Assembly: GCF_003814515.1 (NCBI RefSeq)
Contig: NZ_RKQJ01000002.1
Location: 248,001 to 312,000, forward strand
DNA length: 64,000 nt
Direction: 5' to 3'
Source: Salinicoccus roseus
Lineage (GTDB): Bacteria > Bacillota > Bacilli > Staphylococcales > Salinicoccaceae
Positions 16,729-25,400 of this stretch are shown here, one piece after another; position 1 is the stretch's first letter, and every line of letters starts with the position of its first letter. Made by a program: the position numbers and the translations under genes. Below the pieces are notes generated by a model. That model worked only from the letters and a program-made list of their open reading frames with translations. It had not been told where the DNA came from and did not search any database.

Positions 16729-18243
16729 TCATCTGATTTCGTCCATCCGGTTGTAGAATGGTTCCAGTGCACGTCCAAGCTCGATATAGATACTCATGAT
16801 CTCCTGGTACTTCATATATACCGCTTCTTCAGGAACATATGCATCACTTTCCCCGACAAACTGTGCGGCTTCATCCAGACCCTTCATTTCACCAATGGCA
16901 TACAGCCCAAGCAGACAGGCACCGAAGGCACTGGCTTCATATGATTTAGGCACCGTCAGCTGTTCACCGAACACGTCGGCCATAAGCTGTTTCCACATTT
17001 CACTTCTGGCGAAACCGCCGCTCGCCTTGATGCTGCCTACACTGTCCATCTGCTCGCGGAGTGCCAGGTATACGCTGTAGAGGTTGTAGACGACACCCTC
17101 CATCGCAGCACGGATCATGTGCTTCCGTTCATGTGACAAAGTGAGGCCGTAGAAGGAGCCGACGGCCTTGGCATTCCAGAGCGGTGCACGTTCCCCTGCA
17201 AGATAGGGGTGGAAGATGAGCCCGTTGCTCCCCGGCCTGACTTCCTTTGCCGCCTGTGTCATCACTTCGTACGGGTCCTTGCCGGAGGATGCCGCTTCAT
17301 CGACTTCCTCCGTACACAGTTCGTCGCGGATCCACCTCAGGACGACGCCGCCATTGTTCACAGGCCCGCCGATGACATAGTGATCATCCGTCAGGTGGTA
17401 GCAGAACGTACGCATCTTCACATCCGTCCTCGGGGCATCGATGACCGTACGGATGGCCCCGCTCGTACCGATGGTGATCGCAATATCCCCCTTCTGGATG
17501 GCATTGACGCCAAGGTTCGCAAGCACTCCGTCACTTGCACCGGTGATGATCTTCGTCTTTTCAGCGATGCCGAGCTTTTCATGCATCCTGTTCAGGGATG
17601 GATACACCTTCGTCGTCCCGACGATATCCGGCAGCTGCGCCGTGTCCAGCCCGAGGATTTCAAGCACTTCCGCGTCCCACTGGGAAGTCTCCAGATTCAT
17701 CATGCCCATGCTGCTCGCGATGGACTTGTCGACTTCATAGACACCGGTCAGATGATGCAGCACATATTCCTTGATGCCGACCACCTTGCCGATTTGGCTG
17801 TACAGCTCAGGATGTGCGTCCTTGAAATGAAGCAGCTTGATGAACGGACTCATCGGATGGATCGGCGTGCCGGTCCGCCTGTAGATTCCGACGCCGCGCT
17901 CCGTCCCCCATTCCTCTGCCACATCCTCACTGCGCCTATCGGCCCATGTGATGCATTCGGTCAGCCGGCTCCCCGACTTGTCGAGCAGGATCAGGCTGTG
18001 CATCGCAGATGAGCAGGAGATGAATTCGATGCTGTTGCCGCAGCGGTTGCGTTTGACGAGCAGTCTGATCGCCTCCATCGACTTCTCCAGAATCTCATCC
18101 GGATCCTGCTCTGCAATATGGACATCGGGCGTGTGGAGCGGGTAATGCTGCGTTTCCTTGTCTATGTATTCGCCGGTCACATTGAACAGCACCGCCTTGA
18201 CTGCAGTCGTGCCGAGATCCAGACCCATCATATACTTCTTCAT
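16729..18243 (-). CDS. gntK: Gluconokinase, FGGY family
   Basis: 504 residues. Phosphorylates gluconate to 6-phosphogluconate with ATP in the cytoplasm. The N-terminal phosphate loop MGLDLGTTAVKAV (6-18), SSAMHSLILLD, ITWADRRSE, RTGTPIHPMSPFIKL, GASDGVLANLGVNAI and TIGTSGAIRT follow Bacillus GntK closely, which separates it from xylulo- and glycerol kinases. No gnd (6-phosphogluconate dehydrogenase) lies next to it. It is cut off from gntP by a terminator and has its own promoter overlapping a TGTATACA box, the core of GntR operators, so a GntR-family protein probably controls it. Confidence 0.9.
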   Translation of the reverse strand: MKKYMMGLDLGTTAVKAVLFNVTGEYIDKETQHYPLHTPDVHIAEQDPDEILEKSMEAIRLLVKRNRCGNSIEFISCSSAMHSLILLDKSGSRLTECITWADRRSEDVAEEWGTERGVGIYRRTGTPIHPMSPFIKLLHFKDAHPELYSQIGKVVGIKEYVLHHLTGVYEVDKSIASSMGMMNLETSQWDAEVLEILGLDTAQLPDIVGTTKVYPSLNRMHEKLGIAEKTKIITGASDGVLANLGVNAIQKGDIAITIGTSGAIRTVIDAPRTDVKMRTFCYHLTDDHYVIGGPVNNGGVVLRWIRDELCTEEVDEAASSGKDPYEVMTQAAKEVRPGSNGLIFHPYLAGERAPLWNAKAVGSFYGLTLSHERKHMIRAAMEGVVYNLYSVYLALREQMDSVGSIKASGGFARSEMWKQLMADVFGEQLTVPKSYEASAFGACLLGLYAIGEMKGLDEAAQFVGESDAYVPEEAVYMKYQEIMSIYIELGRALEPFYNRMDEIR

Positions 18244-18276
18244 GTCGATTTCCCCTTCTTATTTCCTGTTACTTCT

Positions 18277-18305
18277 ATTATATGGCTTTTTGGCTGTGTA
18301 TACAA
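18277..18305 (-). promoter_or_regulatory. gntK promoter with GntR-type TGTATACA box
   Basis: On the minus strand TATAAT (18277-18282) lies 17 bases after TTGTAT (18300-18305). The -35 element overlaps the palindrome TGTATACA (18297-18304). The same core occurs in the divergent promoter of the GntR gene at 30731-30738. Confidence 0.6.
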
Positions 18306-18308
18306 AAA

Positions 18309-18327
18309 CCCCATGCACGGCATGGGG
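18309..18327 (-). terminator. Terminator after gntP
   Basis: CCCCATGC / GCATGGGG stem with a 3-nt loop and TTTTTG on the minus strand, 14 bases downstream of the gntP stop. Confidence 0.85.
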
Positions 18328-18340
18328 TCGTAACTTCATT

Positions 18341-19702
18341 CTATATGAAAATGCTGATGATGGCCACGACGGCAAAGCCTGTCAGACCGATGATGGTCTC
18401 CATGACCGTCCACGATTTCAGCGTCTCACCGGTGGTCATGCCGAAGAAACGGTTGACCAGCCAGAAGCCGGAGTCGTTGACGTGTGAGAGTACAGTCGCA
18501 CCACTGGCAATGGAAATCGCAATCAGACCGAGTTCCGGCTGGCTGACCGGGCTGATGGAGATGATCGGTGCCATGAGGCCGGCGCCTGTAACCATCGCCA
18601 CTGTTGCAGAGCCTTGGGCAACACGGACGAATGTCGTGATGACGAATGCAGCGACGACGAGCGGCAGACCGGCACCGACGACGAGGTTACCCATGACGTC
18701 ACCGACACCACTCTGGATGAGGACTTCCTTGAAGACCCCGCCGGCACCGGTGATCAGGATGATGATACCTGCAGGTTCCAGCGCTTTCGTCGCAATGTCC
18801 TGCACTTCATCACGCGAGTAGCCGCGGCGTGTACCGAGCAGCATGAACGTCAGGACGACCGTGATGATCAGCGCCACAAACGGGTGACCGACGAATTGGA
18901 TGCTTTCAGCAAACAGGTTTGTGGAGTCCTCTCCAACAATCGCACCTGTCACCGTATTGGCCAGAATAAGTACGAGCGGGATCAGGATGAGTGAGAATAC
19001 GAGCTTGAAACTTGGCATGTCACGCTCTTCACGCATTGCACTGACTTCGTCATCCAGCTTCTGATAATCTGGAATGTCGAGATGAATCCTGCTTCCGATG
19101 AATTTACCGAATACCGGTCCAGCAAGGATCATCGCCGGGATACCCGCTGCGATACCGAATAGGATGACCCATCCGAGGTCCACCCCAAGCATGGCAGCCA
19201 CCGTCATCGGACCCGGTGTCGGCGGTACGAAGCTGTGCGCCACCGCGAGACCTGCAAGCAGTGGAATACCATAGTACAACAGTGATTTCTTCGTCTTCAT
19301 CGCAAGGGAATAGACGATCGGGATCAGGATGACCAGCGCCACATCCAGGAAGACCGGGATGGAGACGAGGAACCCTGTGAAGCCGAGCGCCCACTGCGAG
19401 CGGCTCTCCCCGAATTTGTTGATCAGTGTGAGTGCCAGGCGTTCGGCACCTCCGGATACTTTAAGCACTTCACCGAACATGGCACCAAGGCCGACGACGA
19501 CGGCGATGAAGCCGAGCGTGCCGCCCATGCCCGATTCGATGACATCGATGATGTCCATCGGACTCATGCCCGTAGACAGGCCGATGAAGAGTGATGCGAT
19601 AAGCAGGGAAACGAATGCGTGAAGCTTGACTTTCATGATCAGAAACAGCAGTAGTGCGATGCCGAGGACGGTCGCAATAATCAGCCACATTTCATTGGAC
19701 AT
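18341..19702 (-). CDS. gntP: Gluconate/galactonate:H+ symporter, GntP family
   Basis: 453 residues and about twelve to fourteen hydrophobic helices. GntP-family features are visible: the N-terminal LIMKVKLHAFVSLLIASL, HSFVPPTPGPMTVAAMLGVDLG in the middle, VAQGSATVAMVTGAG, and the C-terminal SHVNDSGFWLVNRF. It should import aldonic acids across the membrane. The gene is the last of the iclR-kdgK-dgoA-dgoD-gntP run (20-base gap after dgoD), so galactonate is its likely substrate; gluconate is also possible because gntK follows. AAAGGGG precedes the ATG. Confidence 0.9.
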   Translation of the reverse strand: MSNEMWLIIATVLGIALLLFLIMKVKLHAFVSLLIASLFIGLSTGMSPMDIIDVIESGMGGTLGFIAVVVGLGAMFGEVLKVSGGAERLALTLINKFGESRSQWALGFTGFLVSIPVFLDVALVILIPIVYSLAMKTKKSLLYYGIPLLAGLAVAHSFVPPTPGPMTVAAMLGVDLGWVILFGIAAGIPAMILAGPVFGKFIGSRIHLDIPDYQKLDDEVSAMREERDMPSFKLVFSLILIPLVLILANTVTGAIVGEDSTNLFAESIQFVGHPFVALIITVVLTFMLLGTRRGYSRDEVQDIATKALEPAGIIILITGAGGVFKEVLIQSGVGDVMGNLVVGAGLPLVVAAFVITTFVRVAQGSATVAMVTGAGLMAPIISISPVSQPELGLIAISIASGATVLSHVNDSGFWLVNRFFGMTTGETLKSWTVMETIIGLTGFAVVAIISIFI

Positions 19703-19722
19703 TATTTATACCCCTTTCATTT

Positions 19723-20871
19723 TTACCATTCTGCGATGCTGCCATCCTTGTGCTTCCATACCGGGTTCTTCCAGTTGTGTCCAATCAGGCTGCGTTCCCT
19801 GACATAGTCTTCATTGATGTCGATGCCAAGCCCCGGCTTCTCCAGCACTTCCACATGTCCATCCGTATATTCGAAGACGGAAGCGTCGGATACATAATCC
19901 AGGATGTCGTTCCCCTTATTGTAGTGGATGCCGAGGCTCTGTTCCTGGATGATGGCATTGTGGCATGTCGCATCGACCTGGATGCATGCCGCAAGCGCAA
20001 TCGGGCCGAGGGGACAGTGTGGTGCAGCCGCCACGTCATGGGCTTCCGCCATGGACATGATCTTCTTGCACTCGGTGATGCCGCCGGCATGTGAGAGGTC
20101 CGGCTGGATGATATCGGCATATCCATCCTTCAGCAGCGTCTTGAACTGCCATTTCGAGAACATCCGCTCCCCTGTAGCAATCGGGATCGATGTATGCATC
20201 GCGATGTCCCGGAGGTTCTCATTGTTCTCGGGCAGGGCCGGTTCCTCTATGAACATCGGTCGGAACTGCTCCAGCTCCTTCGCCAGCACTTTTGCCATCG
20301 GCTTATGTACGCGGCCGTGGAAGTCGATGCCGATGCCGAAGTCCTTGCCGCACATCTCACGGATGGAGGCGACGCGCTCCAGCACATCGTCCACTTTGCT
20401 GTAGGAATCGATGTACTGCAGCTCTTCAGTCGCATTCATCTTCACAGCCGTTATGCCCTGGTCCTTCAGTTCGAGCGATGCTGCACCGACATCCTGCGGC
20501 CGGTCGCCGCCGACCCAGGAGTAGATTTTGATCCGCTCCCGTGCCTTACCGCCAAGCAGTTGATGGATCGGGGCATTGTAGTACTTGCCCTTGATGTCCC
20601 ACAGTGCCTGGTCGATGCCCGCCAGGGCGCTCATCAGGATCGGGCCGCCCCGGTAGAAGCCTGCGCGGTACAATTCATTCCATAGACCTTCGATATTCAT
20701 CGGATCCTTACCGATGATCGTGTCCATCAATTCTTCGACGGCAGCTTTGACCGTCGCTGCCTTGCCTTCTATGACCGGCTCCCCCCAGCCGACGAGCCCA
20801 TCGTCCGTCTCGACTTTGAGGAAGAGCCATCTTGGCGGTACCGTAAACAGTTCGTAGCTTTTTATCTTCAT
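19723..20871 (-). CDS. dgoD: D-galactonate dehydratase
   Basis: 382 residues, the length of E. coli DgoD. This enolase-superfamily (mandelate racemase subgroup) enzyme removes water from D-galactonate to give 2-keto-3-deoxygalactonate. The Mg ligands fall at the family positions: Asp183 in GIDFHGR, Glu209 in MFIEEPA, Glu235 in IATGERMF; His185 and His285 (APHCPLGP) are the acid/base residues. YRAGFYRGGPILMSA and the C-terminal NPVWKHKDGSIAEW match DgoD rather than other MR-group members. It begins 1 base after the stop of the aldolase gene, which implies a shared transcript. Confidence 0.95.
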   Translation of the reverse strand: MKIKSYELFTVPPRWLFLKVETDDGLVGWGEPVIEGKAATVKAAVEELMDTIIGKDPMNIEGLWNELYRAGFYRGGPILMSALAGIDQALWDIKGKYYNAPIHQLLGGKARERIKIYSWVGGDRPQDVGAASLELKDQGITAVKMNATEELQYIDSYSKVDDVLERVASIREMCGKDFGIGIDFHGRVHKPMAKVLAKELEQFRPMFIEEPALPENNENLRDIAMHTSIPIATGERMFSKWQFKTLLKDGYADIIQPDLSHAGGITECKKIMSMAEAHDVAAAPHCPLGPIALAACIQVDATCHNAIIQEQSLGIHYNKGNDILDYVSDASVFEYTDGHVEVLEKPGLGIDINEDYVRERSLIGHNWKNPVWKHKDGSIAEW

Positions 20872-20872
20872 T

Positions 20873-21499
20873 CTAGTCCACCTCGGTTTTCAGTTTCTGG
20901 ACACGTTCGCCGATTTCTTCAAGCAGCGCATCATCGACTGTACGATTCGATGGTACCAAGGCAGAGTTGATGCCGACAGCCTGAGCCCCTGAATTCAGGT
21001 AGGCCCTAATGTTGTCCGGATTCACGCCCCCTGTCGGCAGCAATACCAGATCATCCATCGGTGCAAGCACATCCTTGATATAGGTTGCACCCAGCTGCCC
21101 AGCTGGGAAAACCTTGATCATCTTCGCTCCAGCCAGATAGGCCTCGTAGATTTCCGTCGGCGTATAGCACCCTGGAATATAGAGGACGCCTCTGGATTTG
21201 GCATATTGAAGCACCCGTTCACCGTATGCCGGGGAGAGCAGGAACTGGACGCCAATCGCTACACATTCCTTCGCAGCCTCCACAGTCAGCACCGTTCCGG
21301 CACCAAGAATGATTTCATCGCCGAACTTTTCTTTGAGCACTTTGAGCGTCTTCAATGAGTTTGGGGAATTGAGCGCCACTTCAATGACCCTGAAATTATT
21401 CTTTACGAGAGTGTCGACGATCTTCACCGCATCCTCCGTATTATAACCGCGCAGTATGCCTACCATCTTATGTTCCTTTATTCTGCCAAGTACTGTCAT
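20873..21499 (-). CDS. dgoA: 2-dehydro-3-deoxy-6-phosphogalactonate aldolase
   Basis: 208 residues, KDPG/KDPGal aldolase family (class I). The general-base Glu40 in VIEVALNSP and the Schiff-base Lys129 in KMIKVFPAG are present, and the ACE-site equivalents GAGTV and PTGGVNPDN are intact. It splits the phosphorylated keto-deoxy sugar acid into pyruvate and glyceraldehyde-3-phosphate. Assignment to the galactonate rather than gluconate isomer rests on its position between dgoD and a sugar kinase. A second, diverged aldolase of the same family lies at 34280. Confidence 0.85.
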   Translation of the reverse strand: MTVLGRIKEHKMVGILRGYNTEDAVKIVDTLVKNNFRVIEVALNSPNSLKTLKVLKEKFGDEIILGAGTVLTVEAAKECVAIGVQFLLSPAYGERVLQYAKSRGVLYIPGCYTPTEIYEAYLAGAKMIKVFPAGQLGATYIKDVLAPMDDLVLLPTGGVNPDNIRAYLNSGAQAVGINSALVPSNRTVDDALLEEIGERVQKLKTEVD

Positions 21500-21510
21500 T
21501 GATATCCCAC

Positions 21511-22458
21511 CTATCTTTTTACTTTTTCGTCTTCATCAGCGTCAATCATTGCTTCTATTGTGCCTCTTGAAGGGAACCCCTGGTAGTCTCCGATGAACTG
21601 GGTGATATAGCCGCCGAGGAAGCAGGCGGTGCGGATCATCCCTTCGGGCTCCCTGTCCTCCAGTATGCCTGAAACCACACCTGCTGCGAATGCATCCCCT
21701 GCACCTACCGGGTCGATCTCCTCGAACCGCTTCGGGTTTTCCACCCTGCCGCGGACGCCTTCCATATCATATAATGCACCTTCCCGGCCAAGCTTGATGA
21801 TGATGTTGGCACAGCCGAAGCGCTTGAACTTATCCATCGCGGCATCGAAGTCCTGATGACCAAGCAGTATGTCGACTTCCTGCTTTCCGGCAATGAGGTA
21901 ATCCACATGGGGAAGGAACTCAAGGATCGCCTTGCGGGCTTCTGCTTCCGTCCACATCTTGAGGCGGATATTCGGGTCAAATACCACCTTCACATCCTCA
22001 TTGAGTGCTTCCACTACATTGAAGAGCATCTCTTTTGTCTGTCCACTCAATGAAAGCGTGATGCCGGTAATATAGAGCACCTTTGCCCCGTTGATCTTGT
22101 CCATGTCGATATCATCCAGCGTCATGCGGCTTGCGGCGGAATTTTCACGGTAGTATGTGACATCCACCGCTCCATCCGGCGATATCTGCTTGAAAAACAC
22201 ACCCGTACGGTCACCCGTCGTGCTGACTGAGGCCGTATCCACCTGCTCCGCCCTTACTTTATGCAGGATGAATTCTCCAAGTTCATCCTTGCCGAGTGCA
22301 GATATCCATGCGGTTTTATGCCCCAATCGGCTGAGGCCGATCAGCGTATTCGTTTCCGCCCCGGCAACGAACGGTTTGAATCCATCTGCATGCCTTATAT
22401 ACCCGGCCGGCTTATTCACCAATGCCACCATCGATTCTCCGATTGCCACTACATCCAT
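21511..22458 (-). CDS. kdgK: PfkB-family 2-keto-3-deoxy-gluconate/galactonate kinase
   Basis: 315 residues, ribokinase/PfkB fold. Visible: N-terminal GESMVALV, the substrate-lid GAETNTLIGLSRLG, DPNIRLKMW, and the C-terminal catalytic motif DPVGAGDAFAAGVVSG with its Asp/GAGD base. It should phosphorylate 2-keto-3-deoxygalactonate before the aldolase step; E. coli uses the unrelated DgoK for this, so this is the PfkB version. It overlaps the end of iclR by ten bases and has its ribosome site (CAGGAGGCG) inside that gene, indicating translational coupling. Confidence 0.85.
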   Translation of the reverse strand: MDVVAIGESMVALVNKPAGYIRHADGFKPFVAGAETNTLIGLSRLGHKTAWISALGKDELGEFILHKVRAEQVDTASVSTTGDRTGVFFKQISPDGAVDVTYYRENSAASRMTLDDIDMDKINGAKVLYITGITLSLSGQTKEMLFNVVEALNEDVKVVFDPNIRLKMWTEAEARKAILEFLPHVDYLIAGKQEVDILLGHQDFDAAMDKFKRFGCANIIIKLGREGALYDMEGVRGRVENPKRFEEIDPVGAGDAFAAGVVSGILEDREPEGMIRTACFLGGYITQFIGDYQGFPSRGTIEAMIDADEDEKVKR

Positions 22459-23216
22459 TTTTCTGCGCCTCCTGTAAACCCTTGGGTTTCCGATATTTCC
22501 TTTGCCGCCTGTGTGACGATGCCTACAATTTCATCCCTTTTTGAAAGGACCCTCGGTTTTGATCCTGCACAGCTGATTGCTGCCGTCATTCCGCCATGAT
22601 CTCCATATATCGGTGCGGATATGCAATAGACACCGAGGTCATTCTCCTCATCATCGATGGCATATCCCTGTTCACGGTATTCTGCCGTCTCTTTTTTGAG
22701 CACTTCGCGGTCCGTGATGGTCTTTTCGGTGTAGGCATCGAGCGGGATCGTTTCGAGCAGGGACATTCTGGTGTCACCGCTTTCAAAAGAAAGGAAAGCT
22801 TTGCCGAGGCCTGTGCAGTGCAGCGGTTTGCGCATGCCCGGCTGGGCGGTGGTGCGTGCCGAATCTTCACTGTCCACTTTCGCCAGATAGATGATTTCAT
22901 CCGCAGAACGTATCGCAAGGAAGACCGTTTCGCCCGTCTTCATCGCCGCATCCCTCAGAATCTCGATGCTCGCGCTGTAGATGTCATTGCTCGTGCGTGC
23001 CTTGTTGCCTGCAATGATCAGCTTATGTCCAAGCTTATAGATGTTGCCTTCCGATTTATTCAAATAACCTTTATTGACCATCGTCAGAAGCAGCTGGGAC
23101 ATGCTGCTCTTTGGGATCCCCAATTCCTTTGAGAGTCCCATCTGGGAAATGCCTCCCTCAATCTTCGTCAGATATTCGATGATATCCAGTACCCTTTCCG
23201 CCGATTTGACCGACAT
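22449..23216 (-). CDS. IclR-family repressor of the galactonate operon
   Basis: 255 residues. An N-terminal winged helix (about 1-65: VLDIIEYLTKIEGGISQMGLS in parts, ELGIPKSSMSQLL as recognition region) is followed by the IclR effector domain with GMRKPLHCTGLGKAFLS and later GVYCISAPIYGDHGG. It is the first gene of the kdgK-dgoA-dgoD-gntP run. Two AAGTTC/GAACTT-type palindromes lie just upstream across the transcription start region, so it probably represses its own operon and is released by a pathway intermediate, as for KdgR-type proteins. Confidence 0.9.
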   Translation of the reverse strand: MSVKSAERVLDIIEYLTKIEGGISQMGLSKELGIPKSSMSQLLLTMVNKGYLNKSEGNIYKLGHKLIIAGNKARTSNDIYSASIEILRDAAMKTGETVFLAIRSADEIIYLAKVDSEDSARTTAQPGMRKPLHCTGLGKAFLSFESGDTRMSLLETIPLDAYTEKTITDREVLKKETAEYREQGYAIDDEENDLGVYCISAPIYGDHGGMTAAISCAGSKPRVLSKRDEIVGIVTQAAKEISETQGFTGGAEKWM

Positions 23217-23237
23217 GGCGTCACCTCGCTTTTACTT

Positions 23238-23332
23238 AAGTTCTTATATGTGAACTTCGTTCCTGTATATGAACTTAATGTTAATATAATATGTGCATTC
23301 CCTCCTGTCAATGAAAAATGTAAGGGTTTACA
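23238..23332 (-). promoter_or_regulatory. Galactonate operon promoter with two IclR-type palindromes and a cre-like box
   Basis: On the minus strand TTGACA (23306-23311), 17 bases, TATATT (23283-23288) form a near-consensus promoter. Downstream lie two related palindromes, a GTTC-N8-GAAC box (23259-23274) and AAGTTC-N8-GAACTT (23238-23257), spaced 19-20 bases apart, well placed to block transcription. Upstream of the -35, TGTAAACCCTTACA (23319-23332) resembles a cre box but with CC in place of the central CG. Confidence 0.7.
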
Positions 23333-23353
23333 TCATTTTTTCCAAATATAAAA

Positions 23354-23382
23354 AGCATCTGCTCCGCAATGGAACAGATGCT
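23354..23382 (-). terminator. Terminator after the sodium:solute symporter
   Basis: AGCATCTG(C)TCC / GGAACAGATGCT stem with TTTTT on the minus strand, downstream of the symporter stop at 23466. Confidence 0.8.
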
Positions 23383-23465
23383 GTCAATTTGGATGGATAT
23401 GCGTTGATATGATCAACTATACTTCGCACCGTACACTAAGGAGCCACGGCACGTCCTGCTCACCC

Positions 23466-24971
23466 CTATCTTACTGCCTGTGTTGCTTCCTGGCCATCCA
23501 TGCTGGATACCGCATCCTTTGACGGGGCGGTACCGAAAGCGAAACTGCCCGCGATATAGATGAACAGATTGATGATGAGTCCCCATACGCCGCTGAAGAT
23601 GCCGAGTGGCGTCAGGCCGGCAAATGTGAATACCGCTGCAACCAGTGCACCGGCGAGCATGCCGGCAAACACGGATTTAGCATGGCTCCGTTCCCAGTAG
23701 AGGCCGAGTATGATGGCCGGTGCCACCTGGACAAGGATTTCAAGCTTGAGGACGAAGACCTGATACAGTGTGCCGGGCGGGTTCCATGCGACCATCAGCA
23801 GGAATGCCACCGCGATGACACCGACGATCTTCCCGACCATTATCTTCTTGTTGTCGGAAGCCTCCTGATTGATGTACCGTCCGTATATATCCTTCGATAC
23901 GATGGATGAGAATGTAAGCAGCACAGAGTCTGCAGTAGAGACGATGGCTGCAATGATTCCGCCGAACAGGAGCACCATCGCGATGTAGAAGATGATGTTC
24001 TCATTGGCGATGGCGCTGGCCATCATTCCGACAATCTGTTCTGATTCCTCCACGCTGAGGTCCGGGAAGGCGGTATAGGCAAGGATTCCGATGACGAATA
24101 CGACACCCGCCGTCAAAAACGGCATCCATGCCATCTGCGTAAGGGACCGTTTGAGCGACCGTTCACTCTTGGCGGAGAAGATCCGCTGGATGGCATTCGG
24201 GTAGACTGCCGCCCCGATGCCGACGAGTATAAGGAAGTTTGTCCACCGGACCAGTCCACCGCCCTCCGGCACCCCGAGGTTCTCAGGAGAATATGTCCGG
24301 ATGTAGTCTCCGGCCGCCGGGAGGCCGCCGAAGTAGACGATTGTGCCGATCAGCAGCATGAATACGCCGACGAGCAGCGCGATGCCCTGCATCGTATCCG
24401 TATAGGCGACCGAACGCATGCCGCCGAGCCAGCCGTATACCACCATGATGACGATGAAGAATATGACGCCTGCCTGATACGGCACCGTACCGCCCGTCAG
24501 TCCCGCAACACCCTGACCGATTGCAATCAGCTGCTCGAGCAGAAAGTTGCCCAGAGCATACAGCATGATGATTGCTGCGAGTATGGAGACGGCCTTCGAT
24601 TTGAACTTCATCTCCAGCCAATCCACCGGTGTCACGATATTGTGCTTCTTGCTCAGCTTATACATCCTCGGTGCAAAAAGCAGGTAGACGAGGATGATCA
24701 TGATGAAGAACGGTATGCTCACAAGGTTCGCATACCCAACGCGGTAGGCCTCAGCGGAATAGCCGATGACCGTATTGCCGCTGTATTGGGTGGCGAAGAA
24801 GGTGAAGAACAGGACCATCGTCCCGAGCCCCCTGCCCCCGAGGTAGTATTCTTCCATACTGCTATGTACGTTCCTGTTTCTCATATATGTTCCGACCCCG
24901 ATCAGCAGCATGATGATGCCGTAGAACAGCATGATCAGAATCCCGGACGTCCCTGAAAACGCCAGTTCCAT
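23466..24971 (-). CDS. Sodium:solute symporter (SSS family)
   Basis: 501 residues and about thirteen hydrophobic helices in the LeuT-like SSS pattern: EEYYLGGRGLGTMVLFFTFFAT split around residues 40-60, QYSGNTVIGY, YGWLGGMRSVAYTDTMQG (the SSS signature) and STADSVLLTFSSIVSKDIY at the sodium-site helix 8 region. It imports an organic solute with Na+. The substrate is unknown; its placement beside sugar-acid operons suggests a carboxylate or sugar acid. A small membrane protein is encoded immediately before it, and a perfect cre box lies upstream of that gene. Confidence 0.85.
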   Translation of the reverse strand: MELAFSGTSGILIMLFYGIIMLLIGVGTYMRNRNVHSSMEEYYLGGRGLGTMVLFFTFFATQYSGNTVIGYSAEAYRVGYANLVSIPFFIMIILVYLLFAPRMYKLSKKHNIVTPVDWLEMKFKSKAVSILAAIIMLYALGNFLLEQLIAIGQGVAGLTGGTVPYQAGVIFFIVIMVVYGWLGGMRSVAYTDTMQGIALLVGVFMLLIGTIVYFGGLPAAGDYIRTYSPENLGVPEGGGLVRWTNFLILVGIGAAVYPNAIQRIFSAKSERSLKRSLTQMAWMPFLTAGVVFVIGILAYTAFPDLSVEESEQIVGMMASAIANENIIFYIAMVLLFGGIIAAIVSTADSVLLTFSSIVSKDIYGRYINQEASDNKKIMVGKIVGVIAVAFLLMVAWNPPGTLYQVFVLKLEILVQVAPAIILGLYWERSHAKSVFAGMLAGALVAAVFTFAGLTPLGIFSGVWGLIINLFIYIAGSFAFGTAPSKDAVSSMDGQEATQAVR

Positions 24972-25214
24972 CTACTTCTCCCCCTCTCCTGATTCTTCTT
25001 CGTCCTCAACCTCCCAGTGGTACCGGATGACATATGTGATGTAGAGCGACAACACGACCGTCACTCCCATGATCACCAGTGCCCAGAGCGGTACGCCATA
25101 GACCAGCACCGGGTCTCCGGACGGGAAATACCAGGGATTCAACAGGATGAAAATGATGAGGAAGCCGATCCATATCCTGTAGTTCATGATCGGTTCTCGT
25201 GTTTTCTGCTTCAT
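24972..25214 (-). CDS. Small membrane partner of the SSS symporter (DUF3311/YhdT-like)
   Basis: 80 residues: two hydrophobic helices (about 12-32 and 42-64) joined by the NPWYFPSGDPVLVYGVPLWA loop region, then an acidic tail (EVEDEEESGEGEK). This layout matches the small DUF3311/YhdT-type proteins encoded directly ahead of SSS symporters. ATG 25214 has AAGGTGAGCAG before it. Its TAG stop is adjoined by the ATG of the symporter, so the two are made together and probably form a complex. Confidence 0.75.
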   Translation of the reverse strand: MKQKTREPIMNYRIWIGFLIIFILLNPWYFPSGDPVLVYGVPLWALVIMGVTVVLSLYITYVIRYHWEVEDEEESGEGEK

Positions 25215-25332
25215 CTGCTCACCTTCCTTATGATTGGTTCCAGGCCCACTCCAGAGCGGATGCCAGGATATAATTACCGATACATTAACACTTCTACACA
25301 AAATATTCTACATTTTCTGAATTTTTATTTAA

Positions 25333-25346
25333 TGAAATCGTTTACA
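25333..25346. promoter_or_regulatory. Perfect CcpA cre box upstream of the symporter operon
   Basis: TGAAATCGTTTACA fits TGWNANCGNTNWCA at every position. It lies about 120 bases before the start of the small symporter partner and after the terminator of the convergent-side SDR gene, so it most likely serves the symporter operon. Confidence 0.65.
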
Positions 25347-25363
25347 TTGTTGAATAATAAAAA

Positions 25364-25383
25364 ACCCGGCATCTCAGCCGGGT
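25364..25383 (-). terminator. Terminator of the NAD(P)-binding protein gene
   Basis: ACCCGGC / GCCGGGT stem with a 6-nt loop and TTTTTT on the minus strand, 18 bases after the stop. Confidence 0.8.
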
Positions 25384-25400
25384 CGATCATCGATATGAGT

